Below, piece by piece: positions 49,761-59,300 of a stretch of 64,000 nucleotides of DNA. Made by a program: the position numbers and the translations under genes. This stretch comes from Pseudomonas sp. MWU16-30317 (GTDB lineage Bacteria; Pseudomonadota; Gammaproteobacteria; Pseudomonadales; Pseudomonadaceae): assembly GCF_020515695.1 (NCBI RefSeq), contig NZ_JAIWJA010000013.1, forward strand, positions 99,888-163,887, given 5' to 3'. Numbering within the stretch: position 1 is the first letter of the stretch; every line of letters starts with the position of its first letter. The notes beneath the pieces were generated by a model. The model did not search any database. It was not told the DNA's origin and saw only the letters and a program-made list of their open reading frames with translations.

Positions 49761-50627
49761 ATGCAACTGGAGATTTTTCGTACCCTCTGGGGCTATACCG
49801 CCAGCAAGGCCCAGGCGCTTGAGGAATTGCTGGACGCAGGCTTCGACGGCATGGAAGCACGCATGCCGCTGGACGCCGCCGAACGCGCCGAATTCGCGGC
49901 CTTTTTGCGCGCCAATGCGCTGGGCTATATCGCCACTCTGTTCACTGCCTACGATGTGTTGCCCGTGCAATCGGCTCTGCCTGCCGAGCACCTGACCGAT
50001 CTCGACCGCAAGCTCGGCTGGGTCGGCGAACTGGCGCCGCGTTTCGTCAACGTGCTGGCCGGCAATGATCGCTGGGGCATGGGCGAGCAAGTGGAGTTTT
50101 TCGGCGCGGCCATGGCGCTCGCGCACAAGCACGGCCAGACCTGCGTGTTCGAGACTCATCGCTCCCGTTCGCTGTACAGCCCCTGGGTGACGCTCGAACT
50201 GATTCGGCAACTGCCCGACCTGCGCTTCACCAGTGACATCAGCCACTGGATCGTCACTTGCGAACGGCTGCTGGACGACCCCGCCGATGACCTCACGCCT
50301 TTTATCGAACGCGTTCACCATATTCAGGCCCGTGTCGGCTATGACCAAGGCCCGCAGGTGCCACACCCCGGCGCCCCGGAATACGCCCGCGAGCTGGCGT
50401 TCCATCAACAGCACTGGGAAGCCATCTGGCGCTCGCAGCAGCGCCGCGGCTTCAGCGTCAGCACCCTGACCCCGGAGTTCGGCGCCGACGGCTACCTGCA
50501 TCACCTGCCCTTCACCAACGTTCCCGTCGCCGATCTGTGGTCGCTCAACCAGTGGATGGGCCGCACCGAGCGCGCGCACTTCGAACGCTTCAGTCAATCG
50601 CCGCACCTTCCAGGAGCCCACTCATGA
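49761..50627 (+). CDS. Sugar phosphate isomerase/epimerase-like TIM-barrel protein
   Basis: 288 residues from ATG 49761 (MQLEIFRTLWGYTASKAQAL), preceded by AAGAGGAG 7 nt upstream. AP endonuclease family 2 barrel: AGFDGMEARM, ATLFTAYDV, RFVNVLAGNDRWGMGEQVEFF, VFETHRSRSLYSPW, FTSDISHWIVTCERLL, HHIQARVGYDQGPQVPHP. The His, Glu and Asp residues in these segments are those that usually bind the divalent metal. Reaction unknown. The downstream dioxygenase overlaps by 4 bp, so the two act together, probably in breakdown of a compound brought in by the ABC system that follows. Confidence 0.85.
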   Translation: MQLEIFRTLWGYTASKAQALEELLDAGFDGMEARMPLDAAERAEFAAFLRANALGYIATLFTAYDVLPVQSALPAEHLTDLDRKLGWVGELAPRFVNVLAGNDRWGMGEQVEFFGAAMALAHKHGQTCVFETHRSRSLYSPWVTLELIRQLPDLRFTSDISHWIVTCERLLDDPADDLTPFIERVHHIQARVGYDQGPQVPHPGAPEYARELAFHQQHWEAIWRSQQRRGFSVSTLTPEFGADGYLHHLPFTNVPVADLWSLNQWMGRTERAHFERFSQSPHLPGAHS

Positions 50628-51667
50628 GTGACCAGCCTGTCGCCAACTTCAAAAGCATCCCGGTGGTGAACATCGCCGGGCTGTTCAGCGTCGAACTCGA
50701 ACATCGCCTGGCCGTGGCCGAGCAACTGGGCCGCGCCGCCAGCGATGTGGGCTTCCTCTACATCACCGGCCACGGCATCGCGCCGCAATTGATCGCCGGG
50801 CTGCAGCAGGCGGCCAAGGATTATTTCGCCCAGCCGTTGGACGTCAAGATGCGTCACTACATCGGCACCTCGGCCACCCACAAGGGCTTCGTACCGGAGG
50901 GCGAAGAGGTGTATGCCAAGGGCAAGCCCGATCACAAGGAAGCCTTCGACGTCGGCTTCGAAGTACCCGCCGATGACCCGCTGGTACTGGCCAATACGCC
51001 GCTGCTGGGGCCTAACAACTGGCCGACGCTGCCGGGATTCAAGCCGTCGGTGCAGGCCTACTACGCGGCGATTTTCGCCCTGGGTCGCAAACTGTTCGGC
51101 GGCTTCGCGCTGGCATTGGGCCTGCCTGAAGATTACTTCGATGCCATGGTCACCCGCCCGCCGTCCAAACTGCGGCTGATCCACTACCCCTTCGACGCGC
51201 ACGCTGAGGATGCGCCTGGGATCGGCGCCCACACCGATTACGAGTGCTTCACCATCCTGCATTCCGAGCAGCCGGGCCTGGAGGTGATGAACGACCTCGG
51301 CCAGTGGATCGACGCGCCGCCGGTGGCTGATGCCTTTGTGGTGAATATCGGCGACATGCTCGAAGTGATGACCGCCGGCACCTTTGTCGCCACCGCCCAC
51401 CGGGTGCGCAAAGTCGGCGAGGAGCGCTATTCATTCCCGCTGTTCTATGCCTGCGACTTTCATACCCAGATCAAACCCCTGCCCAGCTTTGCCAAGGAAG
51501 GTCAGGAATACGAAGAAATCGCCATCGGCGAGCACATGTACGGGCAGGCGCTGCAGACCTACCAGTACCTGCGCAAGCGTGTGGAAAACGGTGAAGCGCA
51601 GTTGCCCGCCAAAGCGCGCAAGCCGTCGAGCTTCGGCCATTTGAAAAACCAGTCGCAAGCGTCCTGA
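50624..51667 (+). CDS. Isopenicillin N synthase-like 2-oxoglutarate/Fe(II) dioxygenase
   Basis: 347 residues from ATG 50624, overlapping the previous stop (ATGA). N-terminal domain IPVVNIAGLFSVELEHRLAVAEQLGRAASDVGFLYITGHG (DIOX_N) and a jelly-roll core with the iron ligands H-x-D in GAHTDYECFTILHSE and the distal His in TAHRVRKV, plus the RYSFPLFY Arg-x-Ser that binds 2-oxoglutarate. It probably hydroxylates or oxidatively cleaves an amino acid-like substrate. Coupled to the TIM-barrel gene and followed after 29 bp by the solute-binding protein gene. Confidence 0.9.
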   Translation: MSDQPVANFKSIPVVNIAGLFSVELEHRLAVAEQLGRAASDVGFLYITGHGIAPQLIAGLQQAAKDYFAQPLDVKMRHYIGTSATHKGFVPEGEEVYAKGKPDHKEAFDVGFEVPADDPLVLANTPLLGPNNWPTLPGFKPSVQAYYAAIFALGRKLFGGFALALGLPEDYFDAMVTRPPSKLRLIHYPFDAHAEDAPGIGAHTDYECFTILHSEQPGLEVMNDLGQWIDAPPVADAFVVNIGDMLEVMTAGTFVATAHRVRKVGEERYSFPLFYACDFHTQIKPLPSFAKEGQEYEEIAIGEHMYGQALQTYQYLRKRVENGEAQLPAKARKPSSFGHLKNQSQAS

Positions 51668-51696
51668 AACCCCCACCTTTCCTTGGAGCACCGCCT

Positions 51697-52491
51697 ATGT
51701 CGAACCTTCACGTTACGCGCTTGACCCTCTTGGCTGCCGGGCTGCTGGCCGCCGGCGCTGCCCTCGCTGCGCCAACCGCCACACCGGGCGAATTGAAAGT
51801 GGGCATGGAAATCACCTACCCGCCGTTCGAATCCTACGATGCCAACAAGAACGTGGTCGGCTCCGATCCCGAGCTGTCCCATGCCCTGGCCAAAGAGATG
51901 GGCGTCAAGGCCAGCTTCGTCGACACCAAGTTCCCCAACCTGATTCTGGGCCTGAACGCCGGGCACTACGACGCGATCATCTCGGGCATGTACATCACTG
52001 CCGAACGCCAGACCCAAGCGCTGACCATCCCTTACGCCAAGACCGGCGCGGCGATCATGACGCCCAAGGACAGCGAGCTGAAACCGCAAAAGCCTGAAGA
52101 CCTGTGCGGCCTCAAAGTCGGCCTCGAACAGGGCACGACATGGGTGGCGGCCTTCAACAAGTTGTCGACCGAGTACTGCCTGCCGAACAACAAGGGCGCG
52201 ATTACCATCAGCGAATACCCGTCCGCGCCGGAAGTCACTCAGGCGCTGCTGTCAAAGAACATCCAGGCCCAGGTCGAGATCGCCGGCGCCGCGCACATGA
52301 TCGCCGATCGTACCAATGGCCGCGTGGTGGTGACTTCCCATGACCTGGTCTATCCGCAGACCTTGGGCATCTATGTGAAGAAGGGCAATGACGAGACCTA
52401 CCAGGCGCTGCTCAAGGCGGTCGATGCCAGCAAGAAGGACGGCTCCTACGCGGCCATCCTGAAAAAATACGATCTGGAAGCAGCTGACTGA
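51697..52491 (+). CDS. ABC transporter solute-binding protein, family 3
   Basis: 264 residues with signal peptide MSNLHVTRLTLLAAGLLAAGAALA. Core features: LKVGMEITYPPFESYDANKNVVGSDPELSHALAKEMGVK, FPNLILGLNAGHYDAIISGMYITAERQ, LCGLKVGLEQGTTW. It binds a polar amino acid-like solute for the fused permease-ATPase encoded after the REP. Two cysteines in the LCGL and EYCLP segments may form a disulfide. Confidence 0.92.
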   Translation: MSNLHVTRLTLLAAGLLAAGAALAAPTATPGELKVGMEITYPPFESYDANKNVVGSDPELSHALAKEMGVKASFVDTKFPNLILGLNAGHYDAIISGMYITAERQTQALTIPYAKTGAAIMTPKDSELKPQKPEDLCGLKVGLEQGTTWVAAFNKLSTEYCLPNNKGAITISEYPSAPEVTQALLSKNIQAQVEIAGAAHMIADRTNGRVVVTSHDLVYPQTLGIYVKKGNDETYQALLKAVDASKKDGSYAAILKKYDLEAAD

Positions 52492-52513
52492 TTGCATTTG
52501 CGCCTTGCATCCG

Positions 52514-52584
52514 CTGTAGGAGCGGGCTGTGTCCGCGAAGATTTTTAAGCCTGAAGGCTTCGCGCGCAGAGCCTGCTCCCACAG
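52514..52584. repeat. REP-like inverted repeat inside the ABC operon
   Basis: CTGTAGGAGCGGGCTGTGTCCGCGAAG at the left pairs with CTTCGCGCGCAGAGCCTGCTCCCACAG at the right. It separates the solute-binding gene from the permease-ATPase gene and could lower downstream expression relative to the binding protein, as intercistronic REPs do. Confidence 0.8.
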
Positions 52585-52628
52585 GTAACGCAAGGCAGCT
52601 GTGGTCTAGCGGTTTGGGTGAGGTATCT

Positions 52629-54161
52629 ATGCAATTCGATTGGTCTTATTTTGTTTCGCTGTTTTCGATGCCGGCCTTCTGGGAGGCGACGCTGACGGTC
52701 ATCGAGCTGAGCGCCCTGGCGTGGCTGATCGGCATGCTGCTGGGGTTCTTGCTGGCTTCGGCCAAGCTCTCGACCTCGGCGTGGCTGCGGGTACCGGCGT
52801 CGATTTATATCTGGTTCTTTCGCAGCATCCCGCTGTTGGTGCTGGTGGTGTTCGTCTACAACCTGCCGCAGCTGTTTCCCTCGACCGGCGGAGTACTGTC
52901 GGTGCCGTTCTATTCCGGCCTGTTGGCGCTGGTGGTGACCGAGGCCGCGTACATGGCCGAGATCCATCGCGGCGGGCTGATCTCGGTGCTCAAGGGGCAG
53001 AAGGAAGCCGGTCGCGCGCTGGGCATCGGCCTGCTCGGCCTGCAGCGCTTGATCGTGATTCCCCAGGCCTTTCGGATCTCGTTGCCGACGCTGATCAACG
53101 AGTACATCACGGTGGTGAAACTGACCTCGCTGATCTCGGTGATTTCCCTGACCGAACTGCTCACCGTCGGCCAGCGCCTGTATGCGCAAAACTTTTTGGT
53201 GATGGAAACCCTGGCGGCGGTCGGCGTGTATTACGTGTTGATCGTGACCGTGTTCGGCTGGCTGTTGCAGTGCCTGGAACGGTATCTGGATTTGAGCCTG
53301 CGCAAGCCGCAGACCCTCACTGACGAGGGGGTCACGCGGTTTCGCCAACAGCTCGCCCCTACAGCGCTGGCCGCGACCGCGCTTAAAACCATGGATGCCA
53401 CGCCGGCGCTGCAACTGCGTACTGTGCACAAGCGCTACGGCCACCACGAGGTGCTCAAGGGCATCGACCTGAACATCGCCCCCGGCCAGGTGATCTCCAT
53501 CATCGGCCCGTCCGGGTCGGGGAAGACCTCGCTGATTCGCACCATCAACGGCCTGGAGACCATCGACAAGGGCGAGATCGTGCTGTTTGGCGAGAGCTAT
53601 ATCCACGCCAATGACGCGCCCAATAACTCCCAGGTGCGCAAGGGCGTGCGGCAGATTGGCATGGTGTTCCAGAACTTCAATCTGTTCCCGCACCGCACCA
53701 TCCTTGACAACGTTACCCTGGCGCCGCGTTATCACGGCGTGTCCAAGGCCGAAGCCGAGCAGCGAGCGTGGCGTTTGCTCGACAAGGTGGGGTTGCTGGC
53801 CCATGCGGCCAAGTATCCCCATCAGCTGTCCGGTGGCCAGCAGCAGCGCGTGGCGATTGCCCGGGCGCTGGCGATGGAGCCGCAGATCATGCTGTTCGAC
53901 GAGCCGACGTCGGCGCTCGACCCGGAGTTGGTGGGCGAAGTGTTGAAGGTGATCGCCCAACTGGCGCGCGAGGGCATGACCTTGGTGATCGTGACGCACG
54001 AGATGGATTTCGCGATGTCGATTTCCGATCGCGTGCTGTTCATGGAGAACGGCAATATCCAGCTCGATGCCGCGCCGTTGGCGATCCGTACTCAGCCCGA
54101 GGGTGAACGGGTACGGCGGTTCATGGGGATCGAGGTGGAGCAGAGTCTGGCGGTGGGGTGA
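52629..54161 (+). CDS. Fused ABC permease-ATPase for a polar amino acid-like solute
   Basis: 510 residues from ATG 52629 (MQFDWSYFVSLFSM), with GAGG 5 nt upstream. Residues 1-~225 are a HisM/GlnP-type permease with the EAA loop KEAGRALGIGLLGLQRLIVIPQAFRISLPTLINEYITVVKLTSL. A ~30-residue linker follows, then a complete GlnQ-type ATPase (~258-500): Walker A GPSGSGKTS, Q-loop MVFQNFNLFPHRT, signature LSGGQQQRVAIARALA, Walker B IMLFDEPTSALDPE, H-loop VTHEMDF. Permease and ATPase are normally separate genes, so this is a gene fusion; the complex would be a homodimer of the fusion. It ends the operon of isomerase, dioxygenase and binding protein. Confidence 0.92.
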   Translation: MQFDWSYFVSLFSMPAFWEATLTVIELSALAWLIGMLLGFLLASAKLSTSAWLRVPASIYIWFFRSIPLLVLVVFVYNLPQLFPSTGGVLSVPFYSGLLALVVTEAAYMAEIHRGGLISVLKGQKEAGRALGIGLLGLQRLIVIPQAFRISLPTLINEYITVVKLTSLISVISLTELLTVGQRLYAQNFLVMETLAAVGVYYVLIVTVFGWLLQCLERYLDLSLRKPQTLTDEGVTRFRQQLAPTALAATALKTMDATPALQLRTVHKRYGHHEVLKGIDLNIAPGQVISIIGPSGSGKTSLIRTINGLETIDKGEIVLFGESYIHANDAPNNSQVRKGVRQIGMVFQNFNLFPHRTILDNVTLAPRYHGVSKAEAEQRAWRLLDKVGLLAHAAKYPHQLSGGQQQRVAIARALAMEPQIMLFDEPTSALDPELVGEVLKVIAQLAREGMTLVIVTHEMDFAMSISDRVLFMENGNIQLDAAPLAIRTQPEGERVRRFMGIEVEQSLAVG

Positions 54162-54215
54162 CAGGGTGGGTCTATGGCGGCGAAGAGGCCATAAGCCCCA
54201 CCCTATCATCAGGCA

Positions 54216-56306
54216 TTACAAGCTTTCGAGCATCAGCCCGCTCAAGCGTTTGACCTTGCGCTTGACTGCCTCTTCGAACACGCCCTTGCGCGGCTCGATC
54301 AGGGTGAACCAGTTTTTTGCCCGGGTAATGCCGGTGTAGATCAGCTCCTTGGTCAACACCGGATTCAGCGCATCCGGCAGGATCAGCGCGGTGTGGGCGA
54401 ATTCCGAGCCCTGGGACTTGTGCACGGTCATGGCGTACACCGTCTCGACGTCATTGAGCCGGCTCGGCAACACGAAGCGCACGCCGCCTTCGCCATCGTT
54501 GCGCGCGAAGGCGACCCGCAGTACCAAATGCTGCGAGCCGGGTGCCTCGGGCAGGCGCAGGGCGATGCCGATGTCACCGTTCATCAAGCCCAGGCCATAG
54601 TCGTTGCGCGTCATCAGTACCGGCCGGCCTTCGTACCAGTGCTGATCGCTCTCGATCAAGCCTGCAGCGAACAACGCCTGGGTCGCGCGCTGGTTGAGGC
54701 GCTCCACACCCCAAGGGCCCTTGCGCACCGCACACAGCAACTGGAACTCGTCGAATGCACTCAGCACCGCTCGTGCCCACAGCGCCCACTGCGGTGCCTG
54801 CAGATCCAGCGTCGGAGCCGGGCGTTGGCTGTGGATAAGCCCGAGGTAATGGCGATAGCCCTTGGGGCCTGTCGCCGCCTGGCCGTTGAGCAGCAGTTTT
54901 TCCAGGGCCCGGTCCTGTTCGCCCTTGAGCTGCAGCGAGTAGATATCCTTGAACTCGCCCTTTTGCAGTAGCACCCGCGCCTGCTCCGGCGCCTGGCGAT
55001 TGACCTGCCGCGCCAGTTGGCCGATGCCGCTGCCTTCGCCGAAGCGCCGCGAATAACGCAGCATCACCACTTGCTGGGCCAAGGGGTGTTCGCTGGCAGT
55101 GCCCGCCAGCAGTTCGCTGCCATCCAGGCGCTCATGCCCTACTTGTTCCAGCCAGGCACGGGTCTCGGGGCTGTAGCGGCCGGCCTCGGCGTCGCGGCAC
55201 AGGTCGCCCAGCACCGCCCCCGCCTCTACCGACGCCAACTGGTCCTTGTCGCCGAGCAGCACCAGCCGCGCGTGGGCTGGCAAGGCGTCGAGCAGATTGG
55301 CCATCATCTCGAGGTCGATCATCGAGGCTTCATCGACCACCAGCACATCCAGCGGCAGCAAGTTGCCGGCGTGGTGACGAAAATGCCGCGTGCCGGGGCG
55401 GCTGCCGAGCAGGCGGTGCACCGTGGTCACTTCCACGGGGATGCGTGCGCGCACGGCCGGGTCGACGTCGAGCGTGGCGACCTGGGCGCTGATCGATTCA
55501 GTCAAGCGTGCTGCTGCCTTGCCGGTCGGCGCCGCGAGGCGGATACGCAGGGGTTTGTCCGCTTGCACCGCGGGCGCCTGCAGCAACGCCAGCAGGCGCA
55601 CTACGGTGGTGGTCTTGCCGGTGCCAGGGCCGCCGGTGACGATGCTGAAGGCGCTACGGGTGGCCAGGGCGCAAGCGAGTTTCTGCCAGTCCACTGGCAC
55701 TTCGCTTTGCGCTGGGAACAATTGCTCGAGGCGTTCGGCGAGATCCGCTGGAGCACTGGAGGTTTGCGCCAAGCGCTGGCGCAGGGCGCGATCGATACGG
55801 CGCTCGTAACCCCAGTAGCGGCGCAAGTACAGGCGGTGGCCGGCGAGTACCAGTGGGCGTTGATTGGCGGTGGTCGAGTGGCCCGGGGTAGGCGATGCGC
55901 GCTCGACCAGCGCGCTGGCCGCCAGCGTCTCGCGCCACGCCTCCAGGCTCAGGTGTTCGAGCAATTGCGAGGGCAGCAGCAACGGCCCGGTCAGCGCATC
56001 GCCCTCGGGCGGCAGCGACAGGGCGAAGTCCGGTTCGGCCAGAGTGGCACCCAGGTCGAGGCAAACATGGCCGTGACCGAGTTGGTGGCTGGTCAGCGCC
56101 GCCGCCAATAACACCAGCGGATCGCCCTGAGGGTCTAGCTCGGCGAGGAAGGCCACAAAGGCCTTGTCCAGCGCCCGCAGCCAACCGCGCTCGACCCAGC
56201 GTTCGAGCAACGTCAGCAGATCGCCACCCGCAGTGAGCGGCTGCAAACGCGCCAGGCTCTCGGCATCCAGGGGCGTCGGTAACAGGTCATCGAACGTGCG
56301 GCTCAT
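54216..56306 (-). CDS. recD: RecBCD subunit RecD (5'-3' helicase)
   Basis: 696 residues. Walker A GGPGTGKTTT (225-234), Walker B LVVDEASMIDLEM, GDKDQLASVEAGAVLGDL, and the C-terminal superfamily 1B motifs TVYAMTVHKSQGSEF and LIYTGITRAKNWF. RecD is the fast motor of the RecBCD recombination exonuclease, which resects double-strand breaks and degrades foreign DNA. Its ATG overlaps the recB stop by 4 bp; last gene of recC-recB-recD. Confidence 0.97.
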   Translation of the reverse strand: MSRTFDDLLPTPLDAESLARLQPLTAGGDLLTLLERWVERGWLRALDKAFVAFLAELDPQGDPLVLLAAALTSHQLGHGHVCLDLGATLAEPDFALSLPPEGDALTGPLLLPSQLLEHLSLEAWRETLAASALVERASPTPGHSTTANQRPLVLAGHRLYLRRYWGYERRIDRALRQRLAQTSSAPADLAERLEQLFPAQSEVPVDWQKLACALATRSAFSIVTGGPGTGKTTTVVRLLALLQAPAVQADKPLRIRLAAPTGKAAARLTESISAQVATLDVDPAVRARIPVEVTTVHRLLGSRPGTRHFRHHAGNLLPLDVLVVDEASMIDLEMMANLLDALPAHARLVLLGDKDQLASVEAGAVLGDLCRDAEAGRYSPETRAWLEQVGHERLDGSELLAGTASEHPLAQQVVMLRYSRRFGEGSGIGQLARQVNRQAPEQARVLLQKGEFKDIYSLQLKGEQDRALEKLLLNGQAATGPKGYRHYLGLIHSQRPAPTLDLQAPQWALWARAVLSAFDEFQLLCAVRKGPWGVERLNQRATQALFAAGLIESDQHWYEGRPVLMTRNDYGLGLMNGDIGIALRLPEAPGSQHLVLRVAFARNDGEGGVRFVLPSRLNDVETVYAMTVHKSQGSEFAHTALILPDALNPVLTKELIYTGITRAKNWFTLIEPRKGVFEEAVKRKVKRLSGLMLESL

Positions 56307-59300
56307 GCGCCGGCTCCTTGAAACAGATCGCCTTGTTGGGCGGCGGGCGGGCGCGGTGCGGCCTCACCGCGGAATTGCGCATCGAGCTGCTCGATGAGGG
56401 CCTTGTCCGGGCGGGCGAAATAGCAGCCTTGGCTCGGCGCATGCACGCCGCGCAGGAAGATGAACAGCGCGCCGCCGACATGCAGGTCGTAGTCGTAGTC
56501 CGGCAGCCGCGCCTTGAGCTGGCGGTGCAAGGCCAGCAGATAGAGCACGTATTGCAGGTCGTAGCGATGATCAAGGATCGCCTGGTCCATGGCTTCCCAG
56601 GTGTAGGCCTGCTCGTCCGGGCCAAGCCAGCTGGACTTGTAATCGACCACGTAATAGCGGCCCTGATATTCGAAGGTCAGGTCAATGAAACCCTTGAACA
56701 TGCCGTTCAACAAGGCGCCCTGAGCCGGCGCGCGCAAGGCACCGTTATGGGTGTGCTCGCGAACCAGCGCGTCGAGGCGGCTGACATCGACGCGGTGACT
56801 GGCGAACCAGAACTCCATCTCGATCTGGTATTCGGTGAGGTCCTTGAGGGCGCACGCCGGTTGCCCTTCGGCCAGTGGCAAGGGCTGAGCGATCAGGGCC
56901 TGCAGCCAGTCCACCAGGGTCGTGATCCAGCCGCTCCAGTCTCGACGGTTGCAGCGCCGGGCGACGCTGTCCTGGATGGCGTCTTGATCGACCTGGCCGA
57001 AGCCTTCGGTACCGGCCCACTCCAGCAGGCCGTGGAGGAAGGTGCCGGGGTTGGGCCCGCGCGGGAAGCGATGGATATCGCCGCTGCTGGCCTGTACTTC
57101 GCGAGGTGCCAGGGGATCGAGGCGTTCATCGTCGTAGAGTTTTTGCGCCTGGGCACTGTCAGGTGCGGCGAGCGGGTCGTCGCTGATACGCAGTGCGCTG
57201 TAGGAGGCGATCCACCAGTTCTCGGCGGCCTTGCGAGTGGGCGTGAGCTCGGCACGCAAGGGGGCGTCATCGACTGGCGCGATAAAGTGCAGGTCATCGG
57301 CTTCGGGCAGGCTCGGGTAGGCGATGCTGGCGCAGCCCTGTTGCAAGTCGCGCAGCCAACTGCTCAGAGCCGTGGATTGCGCCAGCGGCTGGCCACCGCC
57401 GAGCAGATAGCCCAGCGCGGCGCGGTGCAGCACCGAGTCCTTGTGATTGCCGCGCTTGAGGTCGGCGATGCCTAGCCAGCAGGCGTATTGCGCGCGGGTC
57501 AAGGCGACGTACAGCAGGCGCAGGTCTTCAGCCAGGCGCTCGTCGTCGGCCAGGGCGATCTGCTCGGGCGTCGGGCTGAGGGTCACGTGGGCCAGGCCGT
57601 GCTCGTCGTGATAAGCCAGCGGCAGGCGCTTGCCATCCACCGGTTTGGCCGAGCAGATAAAGGGCAGGAAGACCAGCGGGTATTCCAGGCCCTTGGATTT
57701 GTGGATGGTCACCACCTTGACCAGTTGCTCGTCGCTTTCGAGGCGCAGGATCTGCTCTTCGCCGGCCTGCCCGGACAGCGCCAGGTGCTCGGCCAGATGA
57801 CGGATCAACGCTTGCTCGCCATCCAGTTCGCCGGCGGCCTGTTGCAGCAGCTCGCTGAGGTGCAGCAGGTTGGTCAGTACGCGCTCGCCGTCACTGCGCA
57901 GCATCAGGGTCTGCGGCAAAGCGAAGTCGTGCAGCAGGCGCCGCAGCATCGGCAGTACGCCCTGGGTGCGCCAGAGCGTGCGGTATTCGCGAAACTGCAT
58001 GACCCGCGCCTCCCAGGCCAGTTCGTCCTGGTTGAACTGTTCGAGCTCGGTCAGCGGCAGGTTGAGGGTGATGCAGGCCAGGGCGGCGCGCAATGGGCGC
58101 TCGGCATCCGGCTCAGCGCAGGCCTTGAGCCAGGCCAGCAGGTCGTGGGCCTCTTGGGCGGCGAACACTGAGTCCTTGTCGGACAGATACACGCTGCGCA
58201 CCCCGCGCGCTGCCAGTTGCCCACGCACAGCCTGGGCTTCCTTGCCGTCGCGCACCAGGATAGCAATGTCGGCCGGGCGGATGCCGCGCAGCGCGCCGTC
58301 GGTAGCGACGAAGCCGCCGCGCTGGTGCTGGCCGGCCATCAACAGGCGGACGATTTCACTGGCGCACACGGCGGCCATTTGCGTGCGATATACCTCGCCA
58401 GAGAGCGGCGCCTCGCTTTGCAATTGCCAGAGCGTCACGGCCGGCACGGCGAGGTTTTCGATCCGTAGCGTCTCTTTGCGACCTTGGGCGTCCACCGGCA
58501 GAAACGGCACCGGGTTCTGCGCGCCGTCCTTGAACAGGAAGGCTCCGCGCCCCGGCTCGCGCTGCTCAGCAGCGGCGAATACATGGTTGGCTGCCGCGAC
58601 CATCTCGGCGCTGGAACGGAAGTTCTTGCCCAGCGTGTGCAACCGCCCGGTGGTGGCCTGGCGTGCGCGCAGGTAGGTATGGATGTCGGCGCCGCGAAAG
58701 GCGTAGATCGCCTGCTTGGGATCGCCGATCAGGAACAGGCCAGTGGCCGGGTCGTTGGCCTCGATGTGGTAGATGCGCTCGAAGATGCGGTACTGCACCG
58801 GATCGGTGTCCTGGAATTCGTCGATCAGCGCCACCGGAAACTGCTCGCGAATCAGGCTCGCCAGGCGCTCGCCGGACGAGCCACCCAGGGCTGCGTCGAG
58901 GCGCAGCAGCATGTCGTCGAAACCCATTTCGGCGCGTCGGCGCTTCTCCGCTTCGAAGCGCTCGCCGATCCAATGCGCGGCATGCTGCAGCACGGCGGCA
59001 TCGGGGCTGGGCAGGCCGTCGAGCTGGCTGGGCAGATCGAGCATCGCGTCCAGCGCCGGGTGGTCGGGCGGGTCGGTCTTCCAGGCTTCACTCACGCCTT
59101 CGCGCGTCAGGCGAGTGAAGCCGGTACCGATATCAAGGTGGTGTTGATCTTCGTTGGTCGCCCAAGCGGTGATCTTTTCGAACCAAGGCTCGAAGAAGCG
59201 CGCCTGGATGTATTTGCCGTGCACAGATTTGGAGGAGACGCCGGTGTGGAACAAGGCGAGGAGCTCTTGGGCCCATTGCGTCCAAGGCTGCTTGAGCGTG

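Noticed and set aside
52545..54209. 554-codon minus-strand open frame opposite the ABC permease-ATPase
   Set aside because: Same reason: antisense of a conserved gene, with RHQ-rich low-complexity translation and no family match.
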